Origin: Serpentinimonas maccroryi
GTDB lineage: Bacteria > Pseudomonadota > Gammaproteobacteria > Burkholderiales > Burkholderiaceae_C
Reading direction: 5' to 3'
DNA length: 64,000 bases
Assembly: GCF_000828915.1 (NCBI RefSeq)
Contig: NZ_AP014569.1
Coordinates: forward strand, 620,001-684,000
Part shown: positions 8,650-17,803 of the stretch, one piece after another
Position numbering within the stretch: position 1 is the first letter of the stretch
Layout of the letters: each line of letters begins with the position of its first letter
Program-made: the position numbers and the translations under genes
The notes under the pieces: model-generated
What the model saw: only the letters and a program-made list of their open reading frames with translations
What the model was told of the DNA's origin: nothing
The model's database searches: none

Positions 8650-10218
8650 ATGACCCAAGACATCCTTATCAACTGGTCGCCGCAAGAGACGCGGGTGGCG
8701 GTGGTCGAGCACGGTGCGGTGCAAGAGGTGCACATTGAGCGCACCCTCGAACGCGGCCTGGTGGGCAACGTCTATCTGGGCAAGGTGGCGCGCGTGCTGC
8801 CGGGCATGCAGTCGGCCTTCATCGACATCGGGCTCGAGCGCGCCGCTTTTTTGCACGTGGCCGACCTGCTGCCCAACATCAGCGCCCGCCATCTGGGCAA
8901 AGAGCGCCCGCCTGCGCCAGCCACACCAGCCACACCAGCCACACCAGCCACACCAGCCACACCCGAGCCCGCCGAGGCCGCCGAGCAAGCCGAAGCGCCC
9001 ACCGAGGCCAGTGGCGCCCTGCCCATCGAGCGCCAGCTGTTCGAGGGCCAGGCGCTGCTGGTGCAGGTGCTCAAAGACCCGATCGGCTCCAAGGGCGCGC
9101 GCCTGACGGCGCAGATCAGCATCGCCGGCCGCCAACTGGTGTTTTTGCCGCAGGATCAGCATCTGGGTGTGTCGCAAAAAATCCCGCCCGCGCAGCGCGA
9201 GGCTCTGCGCCAGCGCCTGCAAGCGCTCACGGCGGGCGAGGGCGGCGGCTTCATCTTGCGCACCAATGCCGAAGACGCCAGCGACGAAGAGCTGACCGAA
9301 GACGTGGCCTACCTGCGCAAAATCTGGGCCCACATCAAGGCGGCGGCGGCGCGTTTGCCCGCCCCCAGCCTGTTGCAGCAGGATTTGAGCCTGTTGCAGC
9401 GCGTGCTGCGCGATCTCGCCAGCGCCGAGACGCAATCGATCCAGGTCGATTCGCTGGAGCAGTTTGCCCAATTGCAGCAGTTTGCACGCGCCTACATGCC
9501 CGCCATGCTCGAGCGCATCGGCCACTACCGCGGCGAGCGCCCGATCTTTGATCTGTACCAGATCGACGAAGAAATCGCGCGCGCGCTCGGGCGCCGGGTC
9601 GAGCTCAAATCGGGCGGCTACCTGGTGATCGACCAGACCGAGGCGTTGACCACGATCGACGTCAACACCGGCGGCTTTGTCGGGGCGCGCAACTTCGACG
9701 ACACCATTTTTCGCACCAACCTCGAGGCGACGCAAGCGATTGCGCGCCAGTTGCGGCTGCGCAACCTGGGCGGGATCGTGATCGTCGATTTCATCGACAT
9801 GCTGCGCGAGGTGCACCGCGAGGCGGTGTTGGCCGAGCTGCGCAAGCAACTGGCGCGCGACCGCGTCAAGACCAGCACCGGCGCGTTTTCGCAGCTCGGG
9901 CTGCTCGAGATGACGCGCAAGCGCAACCGCGAGTCGCTGGCGCAGATGCTGAGCGAAAGCTGCCCGACTTGCGGCGGCAGCGGGCGCGTCAAAACCGCAC
10001 GCAGCGTCTGCTACGACATCCTGCGCGAAATTTTGCGCGAGGCGCGCGCCTTCAGTCCGCGCGAGTTTCGCATCGTCGCGGCGGCGCCGGTGATCGAGCT
10101 CTTGCTCGACGAAGAAAGCGCGCACCTAGCGGGCTTGAGCGAGTTCATCGGCAAGCCGATTTCGCTGCAAAGCGAGGCCGCGCTGCGCCCCGACCAGTAC
10201 GATATCGTGCTGTTGTAG
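8650..10218 (+). CDS. rng: Ribonuclease G
   Basis: 522 residues from the ATG at 8650 (MTQDILINWSPQETRVAVVE). RNase G processes 16S rRNA 5' ends and decays some mRNAs. An S1 RNA-binding domain (LVGNVYLGKVARVLPGMQSAF) is followed by the catalytic RNase E/G core with TIDVNTGGFVG and GGIVIVDFIDM, then the zinc-link CPTCGGSGRVKT. The protein is about 30 residues longer than usual because of an Ala/Thr/Pro/Glu-rich stretch inside the S1 region, encoded in part by five 9-bp repeats. A frame upstream of 8650 is open but not conserved. Confidence 0.95.
   Translation: MTQDILINWSPQETRVAVVEHGAVQEVHIERTLERGLVGNVYLGKVARVLPGMQSAFIDIGLERAAFLHVADLLPNISARHLGKERPPAPATPATPATPATPATPEPAEAAEQAEAPTEASGALPIERQLFEGQALLVQVLKDPIGSKGARLTAQISIAGRQLVFLPQDQHLGVSQKIPPAQREALRQRLQALTAGEGGGFILRTNAEDASDEELTEDVAYLRKIWAHIKAAAARLPAPSLLQQDLSLLQRVLRDLASAETQSIQVDSLEQFAQLQQFARAYMPAMLERIGHYRGERPIFDLYQIDEEIARALGRRVELKSGGYLVIDQTEALTTIDVNTGGFVGARNFDDTIFRTNLEATQAIARQLRLRNLGGIVIVDFIDMLREVHREAVLAELRKQLARDRVKTSTGAFSQLGLLEMTRKRNRESLAQMLSESCPTCGGSGRVKTARSVCYDILREILREARAFSPREFRIVAAAPVIELLLDEESAHLAGLSEFIGKPISLQSEAALRPDQYDIVLL
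8917..8961 (+). repeat. Five tandem 9-bp repeats inside rng
   Basis: Five perfect copies of CCAGCCACA lie head to tail and encode a Pro-Ala-Thr repeat in the S1 domain of RNase G. The unit is a multiple of three, so a change in copy number would alter length without breaking the frame. Confidence 0.95.
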
Positions 10219-10259
10219 CGCCTTTGGGTGGCGCCCGGCCGGGCTTCATTCCAACCATT

Positions 10260-12050
10260 TCATTCCGACCATTTGCCCCCCAAGCTGAGCGCGTGGAGCC
10301 GCGCATACACGCCGTTGGCGGCCAGCAGCGCCTCGTGGCGGCCCTGCTCGACGATCTGGCCTTGCGCCAGCACCAGCACGCGGTCGGCGTGTTCGATGGT
10401 CGAGAGCCGGTGCGCGATCACCAGCGTCGTGCGCCCGCGCATCAGCCGCTGCAGCGCCTCTTGCACCAGGCGCTCGGATTCGTTGTCCAGCGCCGAAGTG
10501 GCTTCGTCCAAGATCAGGATCGGTGCGTCTTTGTAGATCGCGCGCGCAATCGCCAGCCGCTGGCGCTGGCCGCCCGAGAGCTCGGTGGCGTTGTGCCCCA
10601 CCGGGGTGTGCATGCCTAGCGGCAGGGTTTGCAGCAGCTCGCCCAAGTTGGCCGACTCCAGCGCCTGGCGCACCCGTTCCTCGTCGAACTCGGCGCCTAG
10701 GGCCACGTTGGCCGCCAGGGTGTCGTTGAACATCACCACGTCTTGGCTGACCATGGCATACTGGCGCCGCAGGCTGGCCAGATCCCAGTCGGGCAGGGCC
10801 ACGGCATCGAGCCGCAGCGTGCCGGCGCTGACCTCGACAAAACGCGGCAGCAAGTTGGCCAAGGTGGTTTTGCCCGAGCCCGAGGGGCCGACCAGCGCCA
10901 CCACCTCGCCAGCCGCCACCTCGAGGTTGATGCCGCGCAGCGCCGCGTCGTCTTTGCTGCCGTACTGCACCCAGACCTGCTCCAAGCTCAAGCGCCCGAC
11001 AGCGCGGTCGGTGCGGTGCGTGCCACCGCGCTGCACCGGGGTGTGCTCGATCAGCTCCAGCGCGCGCTCGAGCGCCGCCAGCCCGCGCGTGATCGGGGTC
11101 ACGAGGTCGGCCAGTTGGCGGATCGGGCTGATGAGCATGAGCATGGCGGTGACAAAGCCGACGAAGCTGCCCACCGTCACGCCGCTGGTCGCACTTTGCC
11201 AGAGCGCAATCATGATCACCGTGGAGAGCGCGGCGGCGGCCAGCATCTGCGTCAGCGGGGCCACGGCGGCCCCGGCCACGGTGGCCTTGAGCGCCAGCCG
11301 GCGCAGCACCAGGTTGAGCCGGTCGAAGCGCTGCGTCTGCTGCGCCTGCGCCCCGTGCAGCCGCACCACGCGGTGCGCCAGCGCGTTTTCTTCCACCACG
11401 TAAGCCAGCTCGTCGGTGGCCAGTTGGCTGCTGCGCGTCAGGCGGTACAGGCGCTTGGAGAGCACCCGCATCACCCAAGCCAGCGGCGGAAACAGCGCCA
11501 GCACGATCAGGGTCAGCTGCCAGTTCAAAAACAGCAGATAGGCCAGCAGCGCGATCACCGTGAGCACATCGCGCACCAGCGTCAGCACGCTGTTGACCAG
11601 CATGTGGGCCCCGGTCTGCACCTCATAGACCAGGGTGTTGGAGAGCTTGCTGGCGCTTTGCTCGCCAAACAGCGTCAGTTCGGCGTCGTTGAGGCGCTCG
11701 AACATGGCGCGGCGCAGCTGCACCATGGCCCCCGCCGCCACGTAGCTGAGCGCGTACTTGGCGGCAAAGGTGGCCAAGCCGCGCACGGCAAACAGCCCCA
11801 TCAGCGCCACCGGCACCAGCCAGAGCGGAAAGCTGCCGGCCACAAAGCCTTCGTCGAGCAGGATTTGCAGCAGCGCCGGGATCGCGGGCTCGGTGAGCGC
11901 GGCGATGAGCGCGCCCAGAAAAGCCAGCCCCAGCGCACCCTTGTGCGAGCGGAAATAGGGCCAGACCCGCAGCAGGCGTTGGCCTAGGGAGCGGGCATCG
12001 GTCGGGGCGGTGTGGGCGGCCTCGTGGGCGGGGGCAGGGCGGTCGTGCAA
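10260..12050 (-). CDS. msbA: MsbA-like lipid A export ABC transporter (fused permease/ATPase)
   Basis: 596 residues: six transmembrane helices in the first ~320 residues, then an ABC domain. Walker A GPSGSGKTTL is near residue 388, the ABC signature LSGGQRQRLAIARAI near 490, and Walker B ILILDEATSALD follows. This half-transporter layout and length match MsbA, which flips lipid A-core across the inner membrane as a homodimer. Adjacent lpxK, often a partner, is not present. The gene is convergent with rng and divergent from tolB across about 220 bp that should hold both promoters. Confidence 0.88.
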   Translation of the reverse strand: MHDRPAPAHEAAHTAPTDARSLGQRLLRVWPYFRSHKGALGLAFLGALIAALTEPAIPALLQILLDEGFVAGSFPLWLVPVALMGLFAVRGLATFAAKYALSYVAAGAMVQLRRAMFERLNDAELTLFGEQSASKLSNTLVYEVQTGAHMLVNSVLTLVRDVLTVIALLAYLLFLNWQLTLIVLALFPPLAWVMRVLSKRLYRLTRSSQLATDELAYVVEENALAHRVVRLHGAQAQQTQRFDRLNLVLRRLALKATVAGAAVAPLTQMLAAAALSTVIMIALWQSATSGVTVGSFVGFVTAMLMLISPIRQLADLVTPITRGLAALERALELIEHTPVQRGGTHRTDRAVGRLSLEQVWVQYGSKDDAALRGINLEVAAGEVVALVGPSGSGKTTLANLLPRFVEVSAGTLRLDAVALPDWDLASLRRQYAMVSQDVVMFNDTLAANVALGAEFDEERVRQALESANLGELLQTLPLGMHTPVGHNATELSGGQRQRLAIARAIYKDAPILILDEATSALDNESERLVQEALQRLMRGRTTLVIAHRLSTIEHADRVLVLAQGQIVEQGRHEALLAANGVYARLHALSLGGKWSE

Positions 12051-12273
12051 GATCGGAGCGTGTCAAAACGGCGGGCAGCAAGCGCTGCCGTGGCGTGGCC
12101 TGCGGCGCGCCGGCTGTGGGGCGAGCAGGGGGAACTTTAGGGGCTTGCGGCCTCACCCAGCAGGTACGAAGCGCAGCACTTCCGCTATTATCGGTCTGAC
12201 GCGCCGGTTGCTGGGGCGCTGGCAGCTTGCCAGCCAGGCCCTGCCGCTTTCCACTGTTTTTGTTTCTTGATTC

Positions 12274-13608
12274 ATGCACCAGACACCCTTGCAAATGCCC
12301 GTTCCCCCGCTTTCCGGCCTCACCCGGCGCCGTTTTCACGCCTTGGCGGCGCTGGGCGGCTCGGGCTTGGCCTTGGGCGCGTGGGGGCCGGCGCAGGCGC
12401 AGTTCCGGGTCGAGGTCACCGGGGTCGGCTTGCAGCAGATCCCCTTTGCCATCGCCCCGTTTCGGCTGGCCACCGGGCTGCCGCAAGATGTGCCGGCGAT
12501 CGTGCGCGCCAACCTCGAGCGCACCGGCCAGCTGCGCGCCCTGCCCGGGGGCAGCGCCATCCTCGACGAAAGCGCCCGGCCCGACCTCGCCCCTTGGCGC
12601 GCCGCCGGTGTCGATGCGCTCATCACCGGCAGCGTCGAGCGCTTGGCAGATGGCCGCTTCGATGTGCGCTTCAGGCTCTGGGACGTGGTGCGGGCGCAAG
12701 ACCTAGGCGGCTTGAGCTTCCCCGTGCCCGCCAGCGACCTGCGGCTGGCGGCGCACCGTTTGTCCGATTATGTCTATGAGCGCTTGACCGGCGACCCGGG
12801 CGTTTTTGCCACCCGCATCGCCTACATCTCGCGCCACGGCGAGCGCCACAACCTGTGGGTGGCCGATGCCGACGGCGAAAACGCCCAAACCGCCCTGGCC
12901 AGCGCCGAACCGATCATCTCACCGGCTTGGTCGCCCAATGGGCAACAGCTGGCTTACGTGTCGTTCGAGGCCCGTCGGCCGGTCATTTACACCCACGAAG
13001 TGGCCACTGGGCGCCGCCGCTTGCTGGCCGGCTTTCGCGGCTCCAACAGCGCCCCGGCGTGGTCACCCGATGGCCGGCGGCTGCTGGCCACGCTCACCTT
13101 TGGTGGCTCGTCGCAGATTTTTGCCATCGACGCCGCCGGTGGCGGGCAGCCGCAGCGCATCACCCAAACCAGCGGCATCGAAACCGAACCGGCCTTCACC
13201 CCCGATGGGCGCACGGTGTATTTTGTGAGCGACCGCGGTGGCTCGCCGCAGATCTACCGCATGACGCCGGCGGGTGCCGACGTGGCCCGCGTCACGTTTG
13301 AAGGCAACTACAACATCTCGCCGGCCGTCAGCCCGGACGGGCGCTGGTTGGCCTACATCTCGCGCATCGGGGGCGCGTTTCGGGTCTGCGTGATGGAACT
13401 GGCCAATGGCCGCATCACCCCCTTGACCGACACCAGCGCTGACGAAAGCCCCAGTTTTGCACCCAACAGCCGCCTGATCATGTACGCGACCCAAGCGCAA
13501 GGCCGTGAAGTGTTGATGACCACCTCGCTCGATGGCCGCATCAAAACCCGGCTGGCCAGCGCGCCGGGCGGCATCCGCGAGCCCGATTGGGGGCCGTTTC
13601 AGCGCTAA
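12274..13608 (+). CDS. tolB: Tol-Pal system protein TolB
   Basis: 444 residues: an N-terminal signal, the TolB N-domain (VGLQQIPFAIAPFR), and a six-bladed propeller with repeated W/SPDG-type motifs (AWSPDGRRLL, VSPDGRWLAYIS). TolB is periplasmic and links the TolQRA energy complex to Pal during outer-membrane constriction. The signal contains LTRRRFHALAALGG and ends in a GPAQA/Q cleavage site at about residue 42, so it looks like a twin-arginine signal, whereas the classic E. coli protein uses Sec. An alternative ATG lies seven codons in. It heads a tolB-pal-cpoB run; tolQRA is not in the window. Confidence 0.95.
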   Translation: MHQTPLQMPVPPLSGLTRRRFHALAALGGSGLALGAWGPAQAQFRVEVTGVGLQQIPFAIAPFRLATGLPQDVPAIVRANLERTGQLRALPGGSAILDESARPDLAPWRAAGVDALITGSVERLADGRFDVRFRLWDVVRAQDLGGLSFPVPASDLRLAAHRLSDYVYERLTGDPGVFATRIAYISRHGERHNLWVADADGENAQTALASAEPIISPAWSPNGQQLAYVSFEARRPVIYTHEVATGRRRLLAGFRGSNSAPAWSPDGRRLLATLTFGGSSQIFAIDAAGGGQPQRITQTSGIETEPAFTPDGRTVYFVSDRGGSPQIYRMTPAGADVARVTFEGNYNISPAVSPDGRWLAYISRIGGAFRVCVMELANGRITPLTDTSADESPSFAPNSRLIMYATQAQGREVLMTTSLDGRIKTRLASAPGGIREPDWGPFQR

Positions 13609-13644
13609 GAAACTCAGCTGAGAGTATCGAATTTATTCATTTTC

Positions 13645-14295
13645 ATGTTCATGACCATCATGCAATCACTCTTTGGTACCCGTTTCGGCACCCTTTTCGG
13701 CACCGGAGGCAAGCGCGCCAGCTTGCGCCCCCGGTCGCTCACGCGCCCGCTCCAAGCCGCCGCCGTGCTGTGTGCGGCCCTGCTTTTGGCCGCCTGCGGT
13801 TCCAACGTCAATTTGGCCGAAGACGTGCCGGTGCAAGACCGCACCGCCGTGCCGGTGCAGCAAATCGGGGTTGCACCGGCCGCGCCGGCTGGAGCGGCAG
13901 CGGTGGATCAGCGCGCCGTGGCCCCGGTGCAGGCTGGCACCACCGCCATTGGGCAGCCGCCGGCACACTTGGCGCGCTTGGTGTTTTTTGATTTCGACCA
14001 ATACACCGTGCGCGCCGAATTCGTTCCCTTGCTCGAAGGGCACGCGCGCTTTCTGGCGGCCGACCGCCAGCGCCGCGTGGCGCTCGAGGGCCACACCGAC
14101 GAGCGCGGCGGCCGCGAATACAACCTCGCGCTGGGCCAAAAGCGCGCCGAAGCGGTGCGCCGCTCGCTCGCCCTGATGGGTGTCCAAGACGCGCAGATGG
14201 AGGCGGTTAGTTTTGGCGAAGAAAAACCGGCCAGCGCCGGCTCCGACGAAGCCGCGCACAGCCAGAACCGCCGCGTCGAACTGGTGTACCGCTGA
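13645..14295 (+). CDS. pal: Peptidoglycan-associated lipoprotein
   Basis: 216 residues. A lipoprotein signal ends in LLLAAC (Cys about residue 51), a spacer rich in Ala/Pro/Val follows, and the C-terminal OmpA-like domain contains VFFDFDQYTVR and the peptidoglycan-binding block LEGHTDERGGREYNLALGQ. Pal tethers the outer membrane to peptidoglycan and pairs with TolB just upstream. Three in-frame ATGs occur near the start (13645, 13654, 13660); the first is used. It ends two bases before cpoB. Confidence 0.95.
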   Translation: MFMTIMQSLFGTRFGTLFGTGGKRASLRPRSLTRPLQAAAVLCAALLLAACGSNVNLAEDVPVQDRTAVPVQQIGVAPAAPAGAAAVDQRAVAPVQAGTTAIGQPPAHLARLVFFDFDQYTVRAEFVPLLEGHARFLAADRQRRVALEGHTDERGGREYNLALGQKRAEAVRRSLALMGVQDAQMEAVSFGEEKPASAGSDEAAHSQNRRVELVYR

Positions 14296-14296
14296 A

Positions 14297-15133
14297 ATGC
14301 CTACCCGTTTTGTTTTCGCCGCCCCCCGCTTGGCAGCGTATGGGCTGCTGCTGGCGCTGCTGGCTGCGGCCTTGCCGGCGCAGGCGCAGCTGTTTGGCGG
14401 CGACGACCAAGCCCGGCGCGCGATCATCGAGCTGCGCGAGCGCGTAGAGGCCAACCGGCTGACGGCCGAGCAAGCCAACCAAGCCCTGCAGCAGCAACAA
14501 ACCGAACTCACCCAACGCCTCGACGAAGAACTGCTGGGTCTGCGCCGCAACCTGGTTGAAATCGGGACGCAAAACGACGCCCTGCGCCGCGAATTGGCCG
14601 AACTGCGGGGCCACAACGAACGTCTGGCGCACTTGGTAGCCGAATTACAGCGCCAGCAGCGCGATCTGCAGCGCGACTGGCAGGCCCAGCTCGACCAGCG
14701 CCTGCGCCCGTTGGAGCCGATCACCGTCACGGTCGAGGGGGTGGAGTTTCAGACCCGGCCCGAAGAGGTTCAGGCTTTCGATGCCGCCATGGTGGTGTTG
14801 CGCGCCTCCGACTTCGAGCGCGCAGCGCGTCTGTTTGGCGAGGTGGTCGCGCAGTTTCCGCGCAGCGGTTACGTGGTGCCGGCTCTGTACTGGCAGGGCA
14901 ACGCGCAGTATGCGGCGCGCCAGCACGCCGCCGCCGTCGAAACCTTCAGGCGCATGATCACCGTTTCTCCGCGACACCCGAGGGTGCCCGACGCCTTGCT
15001 CGGCATCGCCAATGCCCACATCGCGCAGCGCGACAACCGCGCCGCCCGCGCCGCCTTGCAAGAGCTCATCCAAGCGCACCCCACTACCGAAGCCGCCGCC
15101 GTGGCGCGTGAGCGAATCACGCGCCTGCGCTAA
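14297..15133 (+). CDS. cpoB: Cell division coordinator CpoB (YbgF)
   Basis: 278 residues with a cleavable signal peptide ending AALPAQAQ (about residue 30), a coiled-coil trimerisation region rich in Gln, Leu and Glu (about 45-120), and C-terminal TPR repeats containing YWQGNAQYAARQHAAAV and DALLGIANAHIA. CpoB is periplasmic and coordinates peptidoglycan synthesis with Tol-driven outer-membrane constriction. Its place directly after pal is the canonical order. Confidence 0.93.
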   Translation: MPTRFVFAAPRLAAYGLLLALLAAALPAQAQLFGGDDQARRAIIELRERVEANRLTAEQANQALQQQQTELTQRLDEELLGLRRNLVEIGTQNDALRRELAELRGHNERLAHLVAELQRQQRDLQRDWQAQLDQRLRPLEPITVTVEGVEFQTRPEEVQAFDAAMVVLRASDFERAARLFGEVVAQFPRSGYVVPALYWQGNAQYAARQHAAAVETFRRMITVSPRHPRVPDALLGIANAHIAQRDNRAARAALQELIQAHPTTEAAAVARERITRLR

Positions 15134-15142
15134 TCACTCGCC

Positions 15143-16252
15143 ATGGAAATGTCTGATATCCAAGCGCAAGCCAGTCTTGTGCTGTGGGCCGCTTTTGCGG
15201 TCGCGTTCGTGTTTGGCGTGGTGGCCCAGCGCACCCATTTTTGCACCATGGGCGCCATCAGCGACGTCGTCAACATGGGCGACTGGACGCGCCTGCGCAT
15301 GTGGGGCATGGCGGCCGGCGTCGCCATGCTCGGCTTTTACGGCATGGCGGCGCTGGGCTGGATCGACCCCACGCAAACCATCTACAGCGGCAGCCGGGTG
15401 CTGTGGCTGTCGGCCCTCGTCGGCGGGGCCTTGTTTGGCTTTGGCATGGTGTTGGCATCGGGTTGCGGCAGCAAAACGCTGGTGCGCATCGGTGCCGGAA
15501 ACCTCAAATCGCTGGTGGTTTTCTTCGTCATGGGCCTAGCGGCCTACGCCACTTTGAGCGGCGTCACGGCGGTGCTGCGCAACCAAACCATCGATCAAGT
15601 GGTGCTGCATCTGGATACCAGCAGCGCCTTGCCCCTTTGGCTGGCCGGGCTGTGGGGCGCGCCGGGTGCGGCGCTGGGGCTGGCGGGGTTGGTTGGCGTG
15701 GCCTTGATCGCGTGGGCGCTGGGTAGCCGCGATTTTCGTTCCTCGCTCGACAATCCCTTGGCCGGAATCGGCATCGGGGCCACGGTGGTGGCGCTGTGGT
15801 GGGTCACTGGTGTGTTGGCCTTCGTCCCTGAGCACCCCGAGACGCTGGAAGCGGTGTTTCTCACCACCGACACCGGCGTCATGGAGTCGCTCACCTTCAC
15901 CGCGCCCATGGCCTACGCGCTCGAGTGGCTGATTTTCTTTAGCGACGCCTCCCAGGTGCTTACCCTCGGGGTGGTGACGGTGGTGGGCGTGGTGCTGGGC
16001 TCGCTGGCTTATGCGCTGCTCAGCCGCGGCTTTCACTGGGAAGGCTTTCGCGGCTCCCAAGACACCGCCTTGCACCTGGTGGGCGCCGTGTGCATGGGTG
16101 TGGGTGGCGTCACGGCCATGGGCTGCACCATTGGGCAGGGCCTCTCGGGCCTCTCGACCCTGAGCTTGGGGAGCCTGATCGCCGTGGCGGGCATCGGCTT
16201 GGGGGCGGTGGGCGCGTTGCGCTTCCAAATGTGGCTGATCGAGCGTGGCTGA
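15143..16252 (+). CDS. YeeE/YedE family membrane transporter
   Basis: 369 residues with about nine hydrophobic segments. The family includes the thiosulfate transporter TsuA (YeeE), and its conserved cysteine motifs are visible: RTHFCTMGAI near the N-terminus, LASGCGSKTLVR, and MGCTIGQGLSG near the C-terminus. A role in import of thiosulfate or related sulfur compounds is likely, but no tusA-like partner gene is next to it. It starts nine bases after cpoB and its last 8 bp overlap tcdA. Confidence 0.85.
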   Translation: MEMSDIQAQASLVLWAAFAVAFVFGVVAQRTHFCTMGAISDVVNMGDWTRLRMWGMAAGVAMLGFYGMAALGWIDPTQTIYSGSRVLWLSALVGGALFGFGMVLASGCGSKTLVRIGAGNLKSLVVFFVMGLAAYATLSGVTAVLRNQTIDQVVLHLDTSSALPLWLAGLWGAPGAALGLAGLVGVALIAWALGSRDFRSSLDNPLAGIGIGATVVALWWVTGVLAFVPEHPETLEAVFLTTDTGVMESLTFTAPMAYALEWLIFFSDASQVLTLGVVTVVGVVLGSLAYALLSRGFHWEGFRGSQDTALHLVGAVCMGVGGVTAMGCTIGQGLSGLSTLSLGSLIAVAGIGLGAVGALRFQMWLIERG

Positions 16253-17078
16253 ACCTTTCGAGGGCTTCGAGCGCCGTTTTGGCGCCTTGCGCCGCCTCTA
16301 CGGTGCCGCTGGGGCGCAGCGCATTTTCGATGCCCATGTGGTGGTGGTGGGCGTAGGCGGTGTGGGTTCGTGGGCGGCCGAGGCGCTGGCGCGCAGCGGC
16401 GTTGGGCGCCTCACGCTCATTGACCTCGATCACGTGGCCGAATCCAACGTCAACCGCCAGCTGCACGCCCTGAGCAGCACCTTGGGGCAGTCCAAAGTGC
16501 AGGCGATGCAGCAGCGCATCGCCCAGATCAACCCAGCGGCACAGGTGCACGCGCTCGACGATTTCGTCACGCCTGCCAACTGGGGCGCGCTGCTGCAGCA
16601 GATCGCCGCCCACAACGGCCAGCCGCAAGCCCTGATCGACGCCTGCGACCAGCGCAGCGCCAAGGAATCACTGGCCGCGTGGGCCTTGCAAACCCCGCTG
16701 CACTTCATCACCTGCGGTGCAGCGGGTGGCAAACGGCAGGCGCAGCGCATCGAAGTGGCCGATCTGTCCGCCGTCACCCACGACCCGATGCTGGCCCGCC
16801 TGCGCTCCCAGCTGCGCCGCGCACACGCGGCTGCTGCCAAAGGGTCCATGGGGCTGGCCTGCGTGTTCAGCCGCGAACCCGTGGCCCCTCCCGACCCATC
16901 CTGCAGCACAGAGGGTGCCGGCGATGGCAGCCTCAACTGCCATGGGTACGGCTCCAGCGTGGCAGTAACCGCAGGCTTTGGCATGGTGGCGGCCTCATGG
17001 GTGCTGGAGCGCTTGGCGGTTGAGGTGCGGTCGGCTGGGGCGAAGGGCGCCAGAAGCACTCAGCCCCTACCCCGATAA
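16245..17078 (+). CDS. tcdA: tRNA threonylcarbamoyladenosine dehydratase
   Basis: 277 residues from a GTG inside the end of the upstream gene. It is a ThiF/E1-like protein: VVVVGVGGVGSWAAEALARSG is the nucleotide-binding loop, and TLIDLDHVAESNVNRQ follows. TcdA (CsdL) dehydrates t6A37 in tRNA to cyclic ct6A using ATP. The C-terminal SMGLACVFSREPVAPP and GYGSSVAVTAGFGM blocks are typical of the family. It is followed closely by tRNA-Lys, itself a t6A-class tRNA, though this may be chance. Confidence 0.9.
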   Translation: MAEPFEGFERRFGALRRLYGAAGAQRIFDAHVVVVGVGGVGSWAAEALARSGVGRLTLIDLDHVAESNVNRQLHALSSTLGQSKVQAMQQRIAQINPAAQVHALDDFVTPANWGALLQQIAAHNGQPQALIDACDQRSAKESLAAWALQTPLHFITCGAAGGKRQAQRIEVADLSAVTHDPMLARLRSQLRRAHAAAAKGSMGLACVFSREPVAPPDPSCSTEGAGDGSLNCHGYGSSVAVTAGFGMVAASWVLERLAVEVRSAGAKGARSTQPLPR

Positions 17079-17141
17079 ACGCAGCCCGCGACAACAATCA
17101 GGCCGAAAAAGCGTCAGGCCGAAATGCGTCGAAAAACAGGA

Positions 17142-17147
17142 TATAAT
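17142..17147 (+). promoter_or_regulatory. Probable -10 element for tRNA-Lys
   Basis: A perfect TATAAT lies 43 bp before the mature tRNA 5' end. No convincing -35 was found at 16-18 bp spacing. A short direct repeat (gcgtcaggccgaaa-like) lies just upstream. Confidence 0.45.
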
Positions 17148-17190
17148 TTGAGGCTTGGCGATGTCGAATATCGGCGCCGTCAAGCAGAGT

Positions 17191-17266
17191 GGGTCGTTAG
17201 CTCAGTTGGTAGAGCAGCGGACTTTTAATCCGTTGGTCGCAGGTTCGAATCCTGCACGACCTACCA
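17191..17266 (+). tRNA. tRNA-Lys (anticodon UUU)
   Basis: 76 nt with complete cloverleaf signals: acceptor GGGTCGT pairing with ACGACCT, D-loop AGCTCAGTTGGTAGAGC, anticodon loop CTTTTAA (anticodon TTT at 17224-17226), T-loop GGTTCGAATCC and an encoded CCA end. It borders the toxin-antitoxin island on its 3' side, but no integrase gene or copy of the tRNA 3' end was seen, so its use as an attachment site is unproven. Confidence 0.98.
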
Positions 17267-17518
17267 AAATATCTAATAAAATTAGATGGTTACAAAAACG
17301 GCAAGTTAAAGCCCTTAAGATTAAGCCAAGCCTCTCAAGGACACGTCCCGCAGGCGCAGCGGCAGTGCGGCACAAAATCGCACCGCATACATGGCGCACA
17401 GACGGCCTAACGGGCCTAAATTGACCAGCACCCGGCGCTGCCCCCGGTGCCAGCGAGTGCCAGCAGTTCAAACAGTACCAAATGGCGCAGGCGCAGCGCC
17501 GACACCCAGCCCCGCGTG

Positions 17519-17803
17519 CTACTCCGTCACTGGTGGCCACTGGCGGGCGGTATGCACCAAGGCCAGTACCCAAACCGTGCTGCCGTCGATCTCGTACACC
17601 AGCCTATAGCTTTCATGCGCTACCAATTCGCGGGTGCCCGCAACCTTCCCCGCCTTGCCCAGCTTCGGATGCGCGGCCAGCCTAGCAGCCGCAGCGCTGA
17701 AAAGCGCATCCATGCGCACGGCTGCGCTTGGGTGGTCGTCCGCGATGCAGTCCCAAATGTCGGCACGGTCTTGCTCTGCCTCTGGCGTCCAGACGACAAT
17801 CAC
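17519..17803 (-). CDS. RelE/ParE family toxin
   Basis: 94 residues with the ParE/RelE fold pattern: VVWTPEAEQDRADIWDCIA at the start, RLAAHPKLGK in the middle, and the ending GTRELVAHESYRLVYEIDG with VWVLALVHTARQWP (typical ParE ALVHTxRQ motif). Such toxins block gyrase (ParE) or cleave mRNA (RelE); the VHTARQWP ending favours ParE. It follows its antitoxin with a 4-bp overlap. Confidence 0.85.
   Translation of the reverse strand: MIVVWTPEAEQDRADIWDCIADDHPSAAVRMDALFSAAAARLAAHPKLGKAGKVAGTRELVAHESYRLVYEIDGSTVWVLALVHTARQWPPVTE

Noticed and set aside
10219-10259. Terminator between convergent rng and msbA
   Set aside because: The short GC palindrome (ggcgcccggccgggc) lacks a clear hairpin plus T-run on either strand.
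12051-12273. Specific promoter elements between msbA and tolB
   Set aside because: A TATTAT at 12186 is present but no -35 match at proper spacing was seen, so no site is annotated.
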